Source: a bacterium (lineage in GTDB: Bacteria > Bacillota > Bacilli > Lactobacillales > Streptococcaceae). Taken from it: a DNA stretch of 64,000 nucleotides. A model generated the notes under the pieces. The model ran no database searches. It was not told the DNA's origin and worked only from the letters and a program-made list of their open reading frames with translations. The position numbers were made by a program, and so were the translations under genes. The DNA lies in contig CAJNBW010000001.1 in assembly GCA_905221105.1 (NCBI GenBank), positions 310,001 through 374,000 of the forward strand. The letters are read 5' to 3'. Of this stretch, positions 1 to 8,175 are shown piece after piece. The first letter of the stretch is position 1. Every line of letters starts with the position of its first letter.

Positions 1-19
1 CTTGTTGTTTGCCTTGCAT
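1..19 (-). CDS. Possible 5' end of an unidentified gene cut by the window edge
   Basis: A strong Shine-Dalgarno sequence, AAGGAGG on the minus strand (31-37), lies 11 bases before an ATG at 17-19. Only six codons (M Q G K Q Q) remain before the edge. A GTG in the same frame at 26-28 is an alternative start but sits very close to the ribosome site. Nothing can be said about the product. The ribosome site is the only support, so this is a tentative call. Confidence 0.3.
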
Positions 20-37
20 GAGACCCACAACCTCCTT

Positions 38-477
38 ATAATTTATTTTATTGCGTTTTTTAATATCTTGAACATAAAAAAACTTCGGCATTTTTAAACA
101 TTTAACATAACAATGTTTTGTATGTCGAAAACTCTTACTTCAGATACAATTTAATGATATCACATTCATTTCTTATAAGCAAGCAATTCGACTTAAAACT
201 TGCACTATAATAAATAAATTTTATATTTCAAACCTATTTTTCTTTTTATTACAATAAATATATTTTTTTTGGATATTTTTTGTTTATTAAGAAACATCAA
301 ATTAAATATTTGCCAGTTTTTAACGAATGAACATACACCTGTTTTCAGAAAATATTTGGAAATTACAAAAACCAATTACTTTTACATCATTGCTTTTCTA
401 CTGTATTCGTTTATCAGAGAGATTGTAATTTTTTTGAATTCTCCATAAAGGTGGAAAATAGCATAAAACCAAGAGAC
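38..477. other. AT-rich intergenic region with an inverted repeat
   Basis: This 440-base stretch lies between the edge gene and the rplA terminator. It is very A+T-rich and has no convincing open reading frame or RNA gene. The only structure I see is an inverted repeat with arms AAACATT (96-102) and AATGTTT (112-118) around a 9-base spacer, about 60 bases before the edge gene's ribosome site. It could be an operator for that gene. Confidence 0.5.
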
Positions 478-503
478 AAAAAAACGAGCACTTTCGTACT
501 CGT
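478..503 (-). terminator. Rho-independent terminator of the rplK-rplA operon
   Basis: On the minus strand, ACGAGTAC, a GAAA loop and GTGCTCGT form an 8-bp stem with one G-U pair, followed directly by a run of seven T. It starts about 20 bases after the rplA stop codon. Confidence 0.9.
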
Positions 504-523
504 TCTCTGATATAAACTACTGA

Positions 524-1213
524 TTAAAGTGAGTTTACGTCAACTTTGATACCAACACCTTGAGTAGTTGTGATAGTCAAGTTTGTTACGTAAGTTCCTT
601 TAGCTGTAGCTGGTTTTGCTTTTTGGATTGTTTCGTTGAAAGCTTTGAAGTTTTCAACCAATTTTTCAGCTTCAAATGATACTTTACCGATGATTGCTTG
701 AACGTTACCTGCACGGTCAGCACGGTAAGTAATTTTACCACCTTTAGACTCTTCAACTGCTTTAGCAACATCCATTGTTACAGTACCAGTTTTAGGGTTT
801 GGCATCAAGTTACGTGGTCCAAGGACACGTCCAAGACGTCCAACAAGAGCCATCATGTCAGGTGTAGCGATAACTACGTCGAAGTCTAACCAACCGTCGT
901 TGATTTTAGCAACAAGGTCATCTTCACCTACAAAGTCTGCACCAGCAGCTTTTGCTTCCTCAGCTTTTGCACCACGTGCGAAAACAAGAACGCGTGAAGT
1001 TTTACCAGTACCGTTTGGCAATACCATTGCTCCACGGATTTGTTGGTCAGCTTTTTTAACGTCGATGTTCAAGTTGTAAGCAACTTCTACAGTTGCGTCA
1101 AATTTTGCAAAGTTAGTTTCTTTTGCAAGTGCTACAGCTTCTTCTACGCTGTATGCTTTTGTGCTGTCGATTTTCTCAAGAGCAGCACGAAGTTGTTTGC
1201 TTTTTTTAGCCAT
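524..1213 (-). CDS. rplA: 50S ribosomal protein L1
   Basis: Ribosomal protein L1 binds 23S rRNA at the L1 stalk next to the tRNA exit site; in many bacteria it also represses its own operon's mRNA. The 229-residue product has the usual L1 length and family segments, including [16 protein letters not shown] at the start, [12 protein letters not shown] near residue 60 and [19 protein letters not shown] near residue 130. A ribosome site (AAGGAGA) lies just before the ATG. It is the second gene of the rplK-rplA operon, 97 bases after rplK, and is followed by a clear terminator. The 97-base gap carries a motif shared with the rplK leader, which suggests L1 feedback. Identity is not in doubt. Confidence 0.98.
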
Positions 1214-1242
1214 TTTCTATTCTCCTTGTAAGTGGTTCAATC

Positions 1243-1258
1243 GATTTTCATCTCCCAC
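1243..1258 (-). promoter_or_regulatory. Candidate L1-binding leader motif before rplA (copy 2)
   Basis: The minus strand reads GTGGGAGATGAAAATC, identical at 14 of 16 positions to a motif in the rplK leader at 1774-1789. Two copies in the untranslated parts of one ribosomal operon fit the known autoregulation by L1, which binds mRNA mimics of its rRNA site. The match and repetition are seen; the role is inferred. Confidence 0.45.
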
Positions 1259-1310
1259 GTCACTTCTCGAAATGATGAAGTCTTGCGGGTTATATTGGGG
1301 GTGTTATTGA

Positions 1311-1736
1311 TTAGTCAACAACAGTGAATCCCATAGAACGAGCAGTACCTTCGATCATACGCATTGCAGACTCTACGTTTGCTGCGTTCAAATCTGGCAT
1401 CTTAGTTTCTGCAATTTCTTGTACTTGCGCACGAGTAACTGTAGCAACTTTAGTTTTGTTAGGTGTACCTGATCCTTTTTCAACACCTGCAGCTTTTTTC
1501 AAAAGAACAGCAGCTGGCGGTGTTTTAGTGATGAAAGTAAATGATTTATCTTCGTAAACTGAGATAACAACTGGAATGATCATACCAGCTTGGTCAGCTG
1601 TACGAGCGTTGAACTCTTTTGTGAATCCCATGATGTTGATACCAGCTTGACCAAGAGCAGGTCCAACCGGTGGAGCTGGTGTAGCTTTACCAGCAGGGAT
1701 TTGCAATTTTACAAGTTTTTCGACTTTTTTAGCCAT
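1311..1736 (-). CDS. rplK: 50S ribosomal protein L11
   Basis: L11 forms part of the GTPase-associated centre of the large subunit with L10 and binds domain II of 23S rRNA. The 141-residue product has the standard L11 length and the N-terminal segment [15 protein letters not shown] near residues 25-39, which forms the thiostrepton-binding domain. The C-terminal RNA-binding domain ends with the usual MGFTVVD. A good ribosome site (AAAGGAGGA) precedes the ATG. It is the promoter-proximal gene of the rplK-rplA operon; the promoter and a possible L1-responsive leader lie between it and ldcB. Confidence 0.98.
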   Translation of the reverse strand: MAKKVEKLVKLQIPAGKATPAPPVGPALGQAGINIMGFTKEFNARTADQAGMIIPVVISVYEDKSFTFITKTPPAAVLLKKAAGVEKGSGTPNKTKVATVTRAQVQEIAETKMPDLNAANVESAMRMIEGTARSMGFTVVD

Positions 1737-1773
1737 TTTTAAATCCTCCTTTGTGGTTTTGGCGGTAATTAGA

Positions 1774-1789
1774 GATTTTTACCTCCCAC
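1774..1789 (-). promoter_or_regulatory. Candidate L1-binding leader motif before rplK (copy 1)
   Basis: The minus strand reads GTGGGAGGTAAAAATC, about 25 bases downstream of the promoter -10 and preceded by a small hairpin (GTATG/CATAC, 1792-1808). It is nearly the same as the motif before rplA at 1243-1258. The duplication inside one operon suggests a shared ligand, most simply L1. Confidence 0.45.
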
Positions 1790-1814
1790 AAGTATGCTTT
1801 ACACATACTCATCT

Positions 1815-1842
1815 ATTATACACTATTTATCTATAATTGCAA
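1815..1842 (-). promoter_or_regulatory. Promoter of rplK-rplA
   Basis: On the minus strand a -35 TTGCAA (1837-1842) is separated by 16 bases from a consensus -10 TATAAT (1815-1820). No terminator is visible between ldcB and this promoter, so some ldcB read-through into the ribosomal operon is possible. Confidence 0.85.
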
Positions 1843-1858
1843 GAGAAAAGTTTATTTT

Positions 1859-2575
1859 TTAATCGACGTAATCTCCGCCTTCAAAGCCGTAGTATTCTTC
1901 AAGACTGAGTCCAGTCTCAGCAATTTCTTTGGCTTCTTTTCCGACATAACGAAGGTGCCATTCTTCAGCCATATAACCTGTTTCCTTTTCCTTACCTTTT
2001 AGATAACGGACAACAAAGCCATAATCAGCAGCGTGGTCCAAGAGCCATTGAGCTGCTTTTTCTTCTGTGACCAATTCTCCATTGGTGCTAATCACATCAA
2101 AGGCCAAACCTGTTTGGTGTTCGCTATAGCCAGGACGGGCAGAGTAACGGTCAGCTGCTGCCTTCCCATCTTGGTTGACATAATCTTGATAAAGCTTAGT
2201 CTGAGTCTCATAACTTCTAAAACCACTGTAATGATCGCTAATCGGGAAACCTGCCTCTTGCATAGCTTTGATGAGTTTGACCAACTCAGCCTTGGCTGTT
2301 GGATTTTCCCCTGGATTGTAGTCTTTTGACAATGGATAGTGTTTATTGGCTATGATGATTTCATCGTATTTCCCTTGGATGCTGTAGTAGTCTCCTTTGT
2401 TAACCACTTCTGCTTTTTTCTGGGCAGCTCCTTGAGCCTTACTTCCTACTGTTCCATCAGCTTTAGCAGTTTGCTCTGTCTTAGCTAAGCCATCTTCATT
2501 TTTTGCTTTTTCTTGTGAACAAGCTGCTAGACTCAAGGCTAGCAAAGCTGTCAAGATAAGGTATCTTTTTTTCAT
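1859..2575 (-). CDS. ldcB: L,D-carboxypeptidase lipoprotein LdcB/DacB (VanY family)
   Basis: This enzyme removes the terminal D-Ala from peptidoglycan tetrapeptides outside the membrane; the pneumococcal homologue (DacB/LdcB) is needed for normal septation. The 238-residue product begins with a lipoprotein signal whose lipobox is LAAC (Cys19). A low-complexity Lys/Ala/Glu linker of about 45 residues precedes the VanY-type zinc peptidase domain. The metal site is recognisable as SEHQTGLAFD (S-x-H-x7-D) and the distal EWHLRYVG. Three bases separate it from the upstream HIT gene and two separate that gene from the M42 peptidase, so the three form an operon. It could also be called a D-alanyl-D-alanine carboxypeptidase, as older annotations do, but the pneumococcal orthologue acts on the L,D bond. 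Confidence 0.9.
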   Translation of the reverse strand: MKKRYLILTALLALSLAACSQEKAKNEDGLAKTEQTAKADGTVGSKAQGAAQKKAEVVNKGDYYSIQGKYDEIIIANKHYPLSKDYNPGENPTAKAELVKLIKAMQEAGFPISDHYSGFRSYETQTKLYQDYVNQDGKAAADRYSARPGYSEHQTGLAFDVISTNGELVTEEKAAQWLLDHAADYGFVVRYLKGKEKETGYMAEEWHLRYVGKEAKEIAETGLSLEEYYGFEGGDYVD

Positions 2576-2577
2576 TT

Positions 2578-3048
2578 CTACTCCTTTATTTCTAATAATT
2601 TATCTACTTCTAACGATAAACGTTTGACTAATCTTTTAATCTCATCCGGTTTTGCTTGGCAGGTTTCTGCTGTCATTTCTTCAAAGGGAATCCACCAGAC
2701 TGGCCCACGTCCATTGAGACCGTAACCATTCATATCACCTGTCCGTCTAGGAAACAGATGCCAATGAAGATGAGCATCGCCATTTCCTAGCAGTTCGATA
2801 TTCATTTTCTCAGCAGTAAAGGCCTTAGCAACCGCCTCTTGGACCACACTCATTTCTTCTAGAAAACGGAGTCTTGTCTCCTTTTTCAGATGGTGCAATT
2901 CGGTGACATGTTCCTTGGCTAGAAAGAGGCTATAGCCTGCAAAGTACTGGTGGTCTCCAATCACAAGATAACCTGTTTCCAACTCTTTGACAAAATAGGG
3001 ATTTTCTCCCTTCTTGATGAGCTCAATTCTCTGGCAAATCAAGCACAT
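2578..3048 (-). CDS. HIT family nucleotide-binding hydrolase
   Basis: HIT proteins are small hydrolases or transferases acting on nucleotide phosphates such as Ap4A or AMP-lysine. The 156-residue product has the histidine triad as HLHWHLFPR near residue 96, in the expected position in the C-terminal half, preceded by the conserved LGNGDAHLH stretch. The middle segment RFLEEMSVVQEAVAKAF is the usual helix. The start codon lies immediately after the stop of the M42 peptidase gene, so translation is probably coupled. Its substrate cannot be told from the sequence, and no direct link to the neighbouring cell-wall carboxypeptidase is evident. Confidence 0.88.
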   Translation of the reverse strand: MCLICQRIELIKKGENPYFVKELETGYLVIGDHQYFAGYSLFLAKEHVTELHHLKKETRLRFLEEMSVVQEAVAKAFTAEKMNIELLGNGDAHLHWHLFPRRTGDMNGYGLNGRGPVWWIPFEEMTAETCQAKPDEIKRLVKRLSLEVDKLLEIKE

Positions 3049-3049
3049 A

Positions 3050-4087
3050 TTAGTCTACCAATGCGCTCTTAAGATAAGCATCAACCATACGTTCCGTTGC
3101 GACCACCGAGTCAATATGTGTACGCTCATAAGAATGGCTAGACTCGATACCAGCACCGAGAAGAGCATGCTTGACCTCTGCCCCTGCAGACATGGCTGCT
3201 GAAGCATCCGAACCATAAAATGGATAGATATCCAACTTAAATGGAATGTCTTGTTCTTTCGCCAAGGCAACCAAATGTTGACGGAAGTCATAGTGATAAG
3301 GACCTGAAGCATCCTTGACACAGATAGACACTGTATACTCATCTGTCTGCTGGTCATCGCCCATGGCTCCCATGTCCACAGCCAGATATTCCACTACCTG
3401 AGCAGGGATATTAGAATTAGCACCGTGTCCCACTTCTTCAAAGACTGAAAAAGCAAAATGGGTTGTAACTGGCAATTCAATCTTTTCTTCCTTATAAATA
3501 CGAAGCAGGTTAAGCAAAATCGCTGCGCTGACCTTGTCATCCAAATGTCGAGACTTGATAAAATCAGTCTCTGTCACGACAGTTCGTGGATCAAAACTGA
3601 TAAAATCACCAACCTCAATCCCAAGAGCACGAGTTTCTTTTTCATTGGTCACTTTTGCATCCAAACGCACTTCCATATTGTCCTGCGTGCGTTCTGCAGT
3701 CCCAGCATCCTTATAAACATGGCAAGAAGTTTGGTGGATAAGGATGGTTCCTGATACTTTTTCACCTGTGCTAGCCACATGAACGGTACAGTTTTCTCCT
3801 TCAATCATATTCCAAGGAAAGCCACCGATACGGTCCAATTTAAGACGGCCGTCTGGTTTGACTGCACGGACAATAGCACCCAGCGTATCCACATGGGCAG
3901 TCACATAGCGGTGTTGCTCATCATTTTGACCTTTGATGGTCACATTGACACCACCTTTGGCTGTGCGAACTGGCTGGTACCCAAAACCTTCTAAAGTTTT
4001 GACTAAATAGTCCGAAATCTCACGAGTGAAGCCCGTTGGCGACGCAATGGCTGTCAGTTCTTTGATATATTCTACTGTTTGATTCAT
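3050..4087 (-). CDS. M42 family metallopeptidase (glutamyl/deblocking aminopeptidase type)
   Basis: M42 peptidases are cytoplasmic, co-catalytic two-metal aminopeptidases that form large dodecameric shells and trim short peptides. The 345-residue product has the family length and metal ligands in order: TAHVDTLG (His and Asp near residue 65), SRHLDDKVS (Asp near 180), FEEVGHG (the catalytic Glu pair near 213), AVDMGAMGDD (Asp near 235) and SHSYERTH (His near 315). It is the first gene of the M42-HIT-ldcB operon and has its own extended -10 promoter. Whether it prefers glutamyl, aspartyl or general N-termini cannot be decided here. Confidence 0.9.
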   Translation of the reverse strand: MNQTVEYIKELTAIASPTGFTREISDYLVKTLEGFGYQPVRTAKGGVNVTIKGQNDEQHRYVTAHVDTLGAIVRAVKPDGRLKLDRIGGFPWNMIEGENCTVHVASTGEKVSGTILIHQTSCHVYKDAGTAERTQDNMEVRLDAKVTNEKETRALGIEVGDFISFDPRTVVTETDFIKSRHLDDKVSAAILLNLLRIYKEEKIELPVTTHFAFSVFEEVGHGANSNIPAQVVEYLAVDMGAMGDDQQTDEYTVSICVKDASGPYHYDFRQHLVALAKEQDIPFKLDIYPFYGSDASAAMSAGAEVKHALLGAGIESSHSYERTHIDSVVATERMVDAYLKSALVD

Positions 4088-4109
4088 TTATTTACCTCTT
4101 TTGCTACCT

Positions 4110-4118
4110 ATTATAACA
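4110..4118 (-). promoter_or_regulatory. Extended -10 promoter of the M42-HIT-ldcB operon
   Basis: The minus strand reads TGTTATAAT (TGn plus TATAAT), an extended -10 element, about 22 bases before the M42 start. No good -35 is visible. It sits close to the end of the brnQ terminator. Confidence 0.7.
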
Positions 4119-4132
4119 CATTTATCATCGGA

Positions 4133-4179
4133 TAAAAAAAGAAAATCACTCCTGTAGACTTAGCTACAAAAGTGATTTT
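4133..4179 (-). terminator. Terminator downstream of brnQ and the BOX element
   Basis: On the minus strand AAAATCACT (arm 4171-4179) pairs with AGTGATTTT (arm 4142-4150), with a smaller TTGTAG/CTACAG stem inside. CTTTTTTT follows. It lies beyond the BOX element, so the BOX is probably transcribed as part of the brnQ 3' untranslated region. Confidence 0.85.
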
Positions 4180-4180
4180 A

Positions 4181-4333
4181 TACTCAATGAAAATCTAAGA
4201 GCAAACTAGGAAACTAGCCGCAGGCTGCTCAAAGTACAGCTTTGAGGTTGCAGATAAAACTGACGAAGTCAGTATCCTACACATACGACAAGGCGATGTT
4301 GACGCGGTTTGAAGAGATTTTCGAAGAGTATTA
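4181..4333 (-). repeat. BOX element, boxA-boxB-boxC arrangement
   Basis: The minus strand begins with the boxA signature TACTCTTCGAAAATCTCTTC and ends with the boxC signature TTTTCATTGAGTA. Known pneumococcal BOX modules are about 59 (A), 45 (B) and 50 (C) bases, and the 153-base total fits one of each. The middle holds the CTTCGTCAG and AAGTACAGCTTTGAG hairpin arms typical of B/C. It abuts the brnQ stop codon and lies inside its terminator. BOX elements are non-autonomous repeats found in S. pneumoniae and close relatives. A second copy is at 52928-53123. Confidence 0.92.
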
Positions 4334-4337
4334 GTGA

Positions 4338-5663
4338 TTATTCCATTTCAAAAACATCACTTTCTTGCTTGTTTGGTAGAACCAATGAGAGCAAGATTCC
4401 GACAACGGCTGGTACCAACCATGGGAGTGATGCCTTGGCAAATGGAAGAGCGTTGACAAGATTTGCAAGAAAATCAACCTTAAATGAGCTTCCTAGTACG
4501 CTTGCAATGGCAATGGCTGTAACAACAGCAATTGTCAACTGCATACCTGGTTTTGAAAGAGCCACAAATTTGTTGACAATGACAATCATGACGATAGCAA
4601 TCGTGATTGGGTACAAGATAACCAGTACAGGAATTGAGTACTTAATAATCGCATCAAGACCCAAATTGGCAATAGCAAATCCAATCAAGGTAAAGGCTGT
4701 CGCATAAACCTTGTAGCTGATTTGTGGGAAACGCTCATTAAAGAACTCAGCTGTCGACACAATCAAACCAACTGTTGTTGTGAAGCAGGTTACAGTAACC
4801 ATTGCTGCAAGGAAGAGTTGAGCTGTTGAGCCAAAGATTTCTTGAGTGGCTTGTGACAAGATGTATACACCTGGTGTTCCACCCTTCATCGCTTCAGCTG
4901 GTACTGGGAAATGATTTCCAAGGAAACCTAAACCAATGTAAAGAGCGCTGAAGGCGAGGGCAACAACGATACCAACAACCCAAATAGTTGAAATGTATTC
5001 TTTCTTACTTGAAAATCCAAGTTGTTTCAAGGTTTGAACTGCGATTACACTAAAGGCAACTGAGGCAAGGGCATCCAAGGTATTGTAACCTTCTAGGAAA
5101 CCTGTACCAAAGGCAGAAGCTTGATAAGCATCTGAAGAAACTTGAGGACTTGTTCCACCGTATTTGAAAGCTCCTAGAACAACCAAGATAACAATCAAAA
5201 TCGCAAAGACTGGCGTTAAGATACGGCCAATGCGATCCAAGATTTTGGATGGATTAAGCGAAATTAGATAAGCTGCTGCAAAATACAGAATGGTAAAGAC
5301 AATCAAACCAAGACCTTTATTTGCATCCGACAAAAGGGGGCTAATCCCCACTTCGTAAGCCGTTGTAGCTGTACGTGGGATAGCAAAGAATGGACCGATT
5401 GACAAGTAAAGAACTGAGAGGTAAAGAGTCGCAAACCAAGGTGCTATCTTTGTTGAAATCTCGTAAATATATCCTTTAGGATTGAGCGTTCCAATAATAA
5501 GGGTCAAGACGGCGATACCGACGCCTGAAAAGACAAAACCTGCGATGGCAGGAAGAAAATGTTCCCCAGATAGAGCACCTAGAGAAGGCGGAAAAATCAA
5601 GTTTCCCGCACCAAAAAATATTCCGAACAGGAGCAAACCTGTTAGGGCACCTTTTTTAGCCAT
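4338..5663 (-). CDS. brnQ: Branched-chain amino acid : cation symporter BrnQ/LIVCS
   Basis: BrnQ imports leucine, isoleucine and valine with Na+ or H+. The 441-residue product is almost entirely hydrophobic with about 12 membrane segments and opens with the family signature GLLLFGIFFGAGNLIFPPSLG. The start at 5663 is preferred because AAGGAGATTTTC directly precedes this ATG; the ATG 15 bases upstream would put the ribosome site inside the gene. An extended -10 promoter lies just upstream. It is monocistronic, and the 3' end holds a BOX element. I looked for a CodY box upstream and found no good match. Confidence 0.95.
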   Translation of the reverse strand: MAKKGALTGLLLFGIFFGAGNLIFPPSLGALSGEHFLPAIAGFVFSGVGIAVLTLIIGTLNPKGYIYEISTKIAPWFATLYLSVLYLSIGPFFAIPRTATTAYEVGISPLLSDANKGLGLIVFTILYFAAAYLISLNPSKILDRIGRILTPVFAILIVILVVLGAFKYGGTSPQVSSDAYQASAFGTGFLEGYNTLDALASVAFSVIAVQTLKQLGFSSKKEYISTIWVVGIVVALAFSALYIGLGFLGNHFPVPAEAMKGGTPGVYILSQATQEIFGSTAQLFLAAMVTVTCFTTTVGLIVSTAEFFNERFPQISYKVYATAFTLIGFAIANLGLDAIIKYSIPVLVILYPITIAIVMIVIVNKFVALSKPGMQLTIAVVTAIAIASVLGSSFKVDFLANLVNALPFAKASLPWLVPAVVGILLSLVLPNKQESDVFEME

Positions 5664-5697
5664 GAAAATCTCCTTCATATTTATAAAATACTGACTT

Positions 5698-5706
5698 AGT
5701 ATATCA
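5698..5706 (-). promoter_or_regulatory. Extended -10 promoter of brnQ
   Basis: The minus strand reads TGATATACT (TGn plus TATACT) about 35 bases before the brnQ start. A weak TTTTCA lies near the -35 position. Confidence 0.6.
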
Positions 5707-5782
5707 TGAATAAGAGTATGAAAAAAGTATCACGAAGTAAATATTGAATGTTTTCAAGATTCTCAAAAATAAGAATTGTCTA

Positions 5783-5826
5783 AAAATAAAATTCTCCCAC
5801 CCAGTCCAAACCAAGTAGGAGAAATT
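5783..5826 (-). terminator. Probable terminator after the rhodanese gene
   Basis: On the minus strand AATTTCTCC and GGAGAATT form an imperfect stem around a GC-rich loop, followed by TTATTTTTAG. The T-tract is interrupted, so this is a moderate call. Confidence 0.5.
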
Positions 5827-5833
5827 CTACTGT

Positions 5834-6121
5834 TTACAGTTCTTCAAAGGCTAACATGCCACCCTGAACATTAATAACTTCATAACCTTGTTCAGCTAGA
5901 AATTGACAAGCACGCGCCGATCTCATTCCAGATTTACAAATGACATAATGTAACTGGTCCTTGTCCAACTGATTATAGGTATCAGCCAATTGACTAAGCG
6001 GTAGGTTGAGGGCGCCTTCTAAATGAAGAGCTTCAAACTCATCCACTTCTCTCACGTCCACTAGAGAAAGTTGGTCGTTTTGGTAAAGCTGGTAAAATGC
6101 GTCAAAGGTAATTTCTTTCAT
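5834..6121 (-). CDS. Rhodanese-like domain protein
   Basis: Single-domain rhodaneses carry sulfur on a loop cysteine. The 95-residue product is one complete rhodanese domain with SLVDVREVDEFEALHLEGALNLP arranged as the family N-terminal motif, and the active-site loop CKSGMRSARA with Cys near residue 63. The C-terminal GGMLAFEEL is the usual end. It overlaps the upstream glycosylase-like gene by 4 bases, so the two are co-translated. Its cellular sulfur acceptor is not indicated. Confidence 0.9.
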   Translation of the reverse strand: MKEITFDAFYQLYQNDQLSLVDVREVDEFEALHLEGALNLPLSQLADTYNQLDKDQLHYVICKSGMRSARACQFLAEQGYEVINVQGGMLAFEEL

Positions 6122-6708
6122 TCTTTTTCTCCTAAAATAGCTTTAATTCTTTTTTTCAAATTTGGCACCACTTCTGCCTCAAACCAAGGATTTTTAGCCA
6201 TCCAGATTTGATTTCGTGGTGAGGGGTGAACCAGTGGAAAATAGGTTGGCAAGTAGTTCTGGTAATGTTTTACTCTCTCTGTCACCTTGCCACTGACTTT
6301 CTCATGTAAATAGTAGGCTTGGGCATACTGGCCAATCAAGAGGGTCAACTGAATATCTGGTAATTCTTGCAAGAGTTGCGGATGCCATTTTTCTGCAAAA
6401 CCTGTACGAGGTGGAAGATCCCCCGACTTACCATGTCCTGGAAAGTAGAAATCCATAGGCAAAACAGCAAAATAGCCTGAATTATAAAAGGTATCTTCAT
6501 CCACACCTAGCCACTCCCGCAAGCGATCACCACTCTTGTCCTTCCAATAAAGGCCTGCCTCTTGGGTTTTAAGCCCCGGTGCCTGACCGATAATATTGAT
6601 GCGAGCAGTCTTTGGTGCCGCAAAGAGAGGCTCAATGCCACGCTCTGTATAGCTGGCATTCTGCGGATCCGCCATAATGGCTTGCTTGATTCTTTCAATT
6701 TGAGACAT
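6118..6708 (-). CDS. Uracil-DNA glycosylase superfamily protein
   Basis: The 196-residue product has the uracil-DNA glycosylase fold signatures: NIIGQAPGLKTQEAGLYWKDKSG near residue 45 (motif 1 type), the middle TLLIGQYAQAYY strand and the late LVHPSPRNQIW segment (motif 2, HPSPRN). This resembles the family 4-like or uncharacterised UDG branch rather than classical Ung, which is encoded elsewhere in streptococci. The start at 6708 is chosen because GGAGGGAAAACAG precedes that ATG. It overlaps the rhodanese gene by 4 bases. A true uracil-excising activity is not proved by the sequence. Confidence 0.8.
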   Translation of the reverse strand: MSQIERIKQAIMADPQNASYTERGIEPLFAAPKTARINIIGQAPGLKTQEAGLYWKDKSGDRLREWLGVDEDTFYNSGYFAVLPMDFYFPGHGKSGDLPPRTGFAEKWHPQLLQELPDIQLTLLIGQYAQAYYLHEKVSGKVTERVKHYQNYLPTYFPLVHPSPRNQIWMAKNPWFEAEVVPNLKKRIKAILGEKE

Positions 6709-6761
6709 CTGTTTTCCCTCCAAAAAGAAGTCCAAGCATACAATCTCAGACTTCTATCGTT

Positions 6762-8162
6762 TTATTTGATCAATTCATAAATAGCTTCGGCATAGATTGC
6801 TGCTGCTCGGAAGAGATCATCCAAGGCGATAAATTCATTGGCTTGGTGCATGGTGTCAATAGAGTCTGGGAACATGGCACCGTAGGCAACCCCACGTTCG
6901 AGTAAGCGACCAAAGGTACCACCACCGATGACTTGTTCATGACCTTGAAGACCAGTTTGTTTTTCATACACATTCAACAAGGTTTGTACAAGTGGATCTT
7001 CCATTGGCACATAGTGAGGAGTGTGACCGTGTTCAGAAAGGCTAACAGAAGCAACCGGCAAGTTTTCAAGGATTGACTTGATCTGCTCTGGACTTGTTCC
7101 TTTTGGATAGCGGATATTAAGGGCAATGGTATTATCAGCACTTGTTTCATCAAAGCGGAATACACCGGCATTCATAGAAAGGGCACCCATCTTTTCATCT
7201 ACATGAGCAATCTTGAGATTTTCACCCTCATGGTCGTTCAAGAGAATCTTACCAGCGATGTCAAGGTAGTCTTTTGCAGGTCCAGCAAAGTCAAACTGGC
7301 TGAGGAAGAGGGCAAGGTAAGTCGCACCATTAACACCTGAAGCAGGCATAGCACCATGGGCTGATTTACCAATGATTGTCACCTTATATTGGCCAGCTTC
7401 TTCTTGAATTTCTCCTCTGAGTTTGTGTTCTGCAACAAAGGCATCTAGTTTGGCTTGCAAGTCAGCCAAGCCACCTGAAACAACTGCTGTTGCTGATTCA
7501 GGTACCATGTTTTCACGCAAACCACCTGTAAAGCTGTGAAGACGGGCAGCACCTGAATTTTCACCTGTAAAGTGGAGGTATTCAGTGATATTTCCTTTTT
7601 CACCATTGATGATAGGGAATTCAGCGTCAGGTGAGAAGCCAAAGTCTGGTTTTGCAAGTCCTACATGTTCAAAGTAGTAGTCCATGTCTGCCCAGCCTGA
7701 TTCTTCGTCTGTTCCGACAATGAAACGAACTTTTTTAGAAGTTGGAAGACCCAATTCTTTGATGATTTTCAAACCATAGTAACAAGCTGTTGTAGGACCC
7801 TTGTCGTCCGAAGCCCCACGCGCATAAAGGCGACCGTCTTTGATTGTTGGTGTGTAAGGGTCTGTGTTCCAACCGCTACCAGCTGGCACCACGTCCATGT
7901 GGGCAAAGATTCCGAGAACTTCTTCTCCTTCACCAAACTCGAAATGTCCTGCGTAATTGTCGACATTCTTAGTTGGATAGCCATCACGGTCTGCGATTTC
8001 AAGGAATTTTTCCAATGCTTTTACTGGACCAGGTCCAAATGGATGCTCAGCATCTGCCTTGCTATCATCCCGTTCTGAGTTGATTTCTAATAGGCTAAAC
8101 AAGTCAGCCAAGAGGTCTTCTTTGCGTTTTTCTACTTCTGCTGTAAAATCAATTGCTGTCAT
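6762..8162 (-). CDS. pepV: Dipeptidase PepV (M20 family)
   Basis: PepV is a cytoplasmic zinc dipeptidase that finishes peptide breakdown. The 466-residue product has the M20 metal ligands: GIFAHMDVVPAG (His near 88), ARGASDDKGP (bridging Asp near 120), DEESGWADM (Glu pair near 155) and the late GGGTFGRLLERGVAYG. The lid domain lies between about 190 and 350. The start at 8162 (MTAIDFTAEV) is preferred over an ATG 36 bases upstream that would add a lysine-rich stretch overlapping the ribosome site GAAAGAAG. It follows the nitroreductase gene by 13 bases and is probably co-transcribed. Confidence 0.93.
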   Translation of the reverse strand: MTAIDFTAEVEKRKEDLLADLFSLLEINSERDDSKADAEHPFGPGPVKALEKFLEIADRDGYPTKNVDNYAGHFEFGEGEEVLGIFAHMDVVPAGSGWNTDPYTPTIKDGRLYARGASDDKGPTTACYYGLKIIKELGLPTSKKVRFIVGTDEESGWADMDYYFEHVGLAKPDFGFSPDAEFPIINGEKGNITEYLHFTGENSGAARLHSFTGGLRENMVPESATAVVSGGLADLQAKLDAFVAEHKLRGEIQEEAGQYKVTIIGKSAHGAMPASGVNGATYLALFLSQFDFAGPAKDYLDIAGKILLNDHEGENLKIAHVDEKMGALSMNAGVFRFDETSADNTIALNIRYPKGTSPEQIKSILENLPVASVSLSEHGHTPHYVPMEDPLVQTLLNVYEKQTGLQGHEQVIGGGTFGRLLERGVAYGAMFPDSIDTMHQANEFIALDDLFRAAAIYAEAIYELIK

Positions 8163-8175
8163 TTTTTTCTTCTTT

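Noticed and set aside
698-889. Plus-strand reading frames across rplA and other long genes
   Set aside because: They are opposite-strand shadows of well-supported genes, without ribosome sites or recognisable products.
5740-5775. CodY box upstream of brnQ
   Set aside because: The best alignment to AATTTTCWGAAAATT has too many mismatches.
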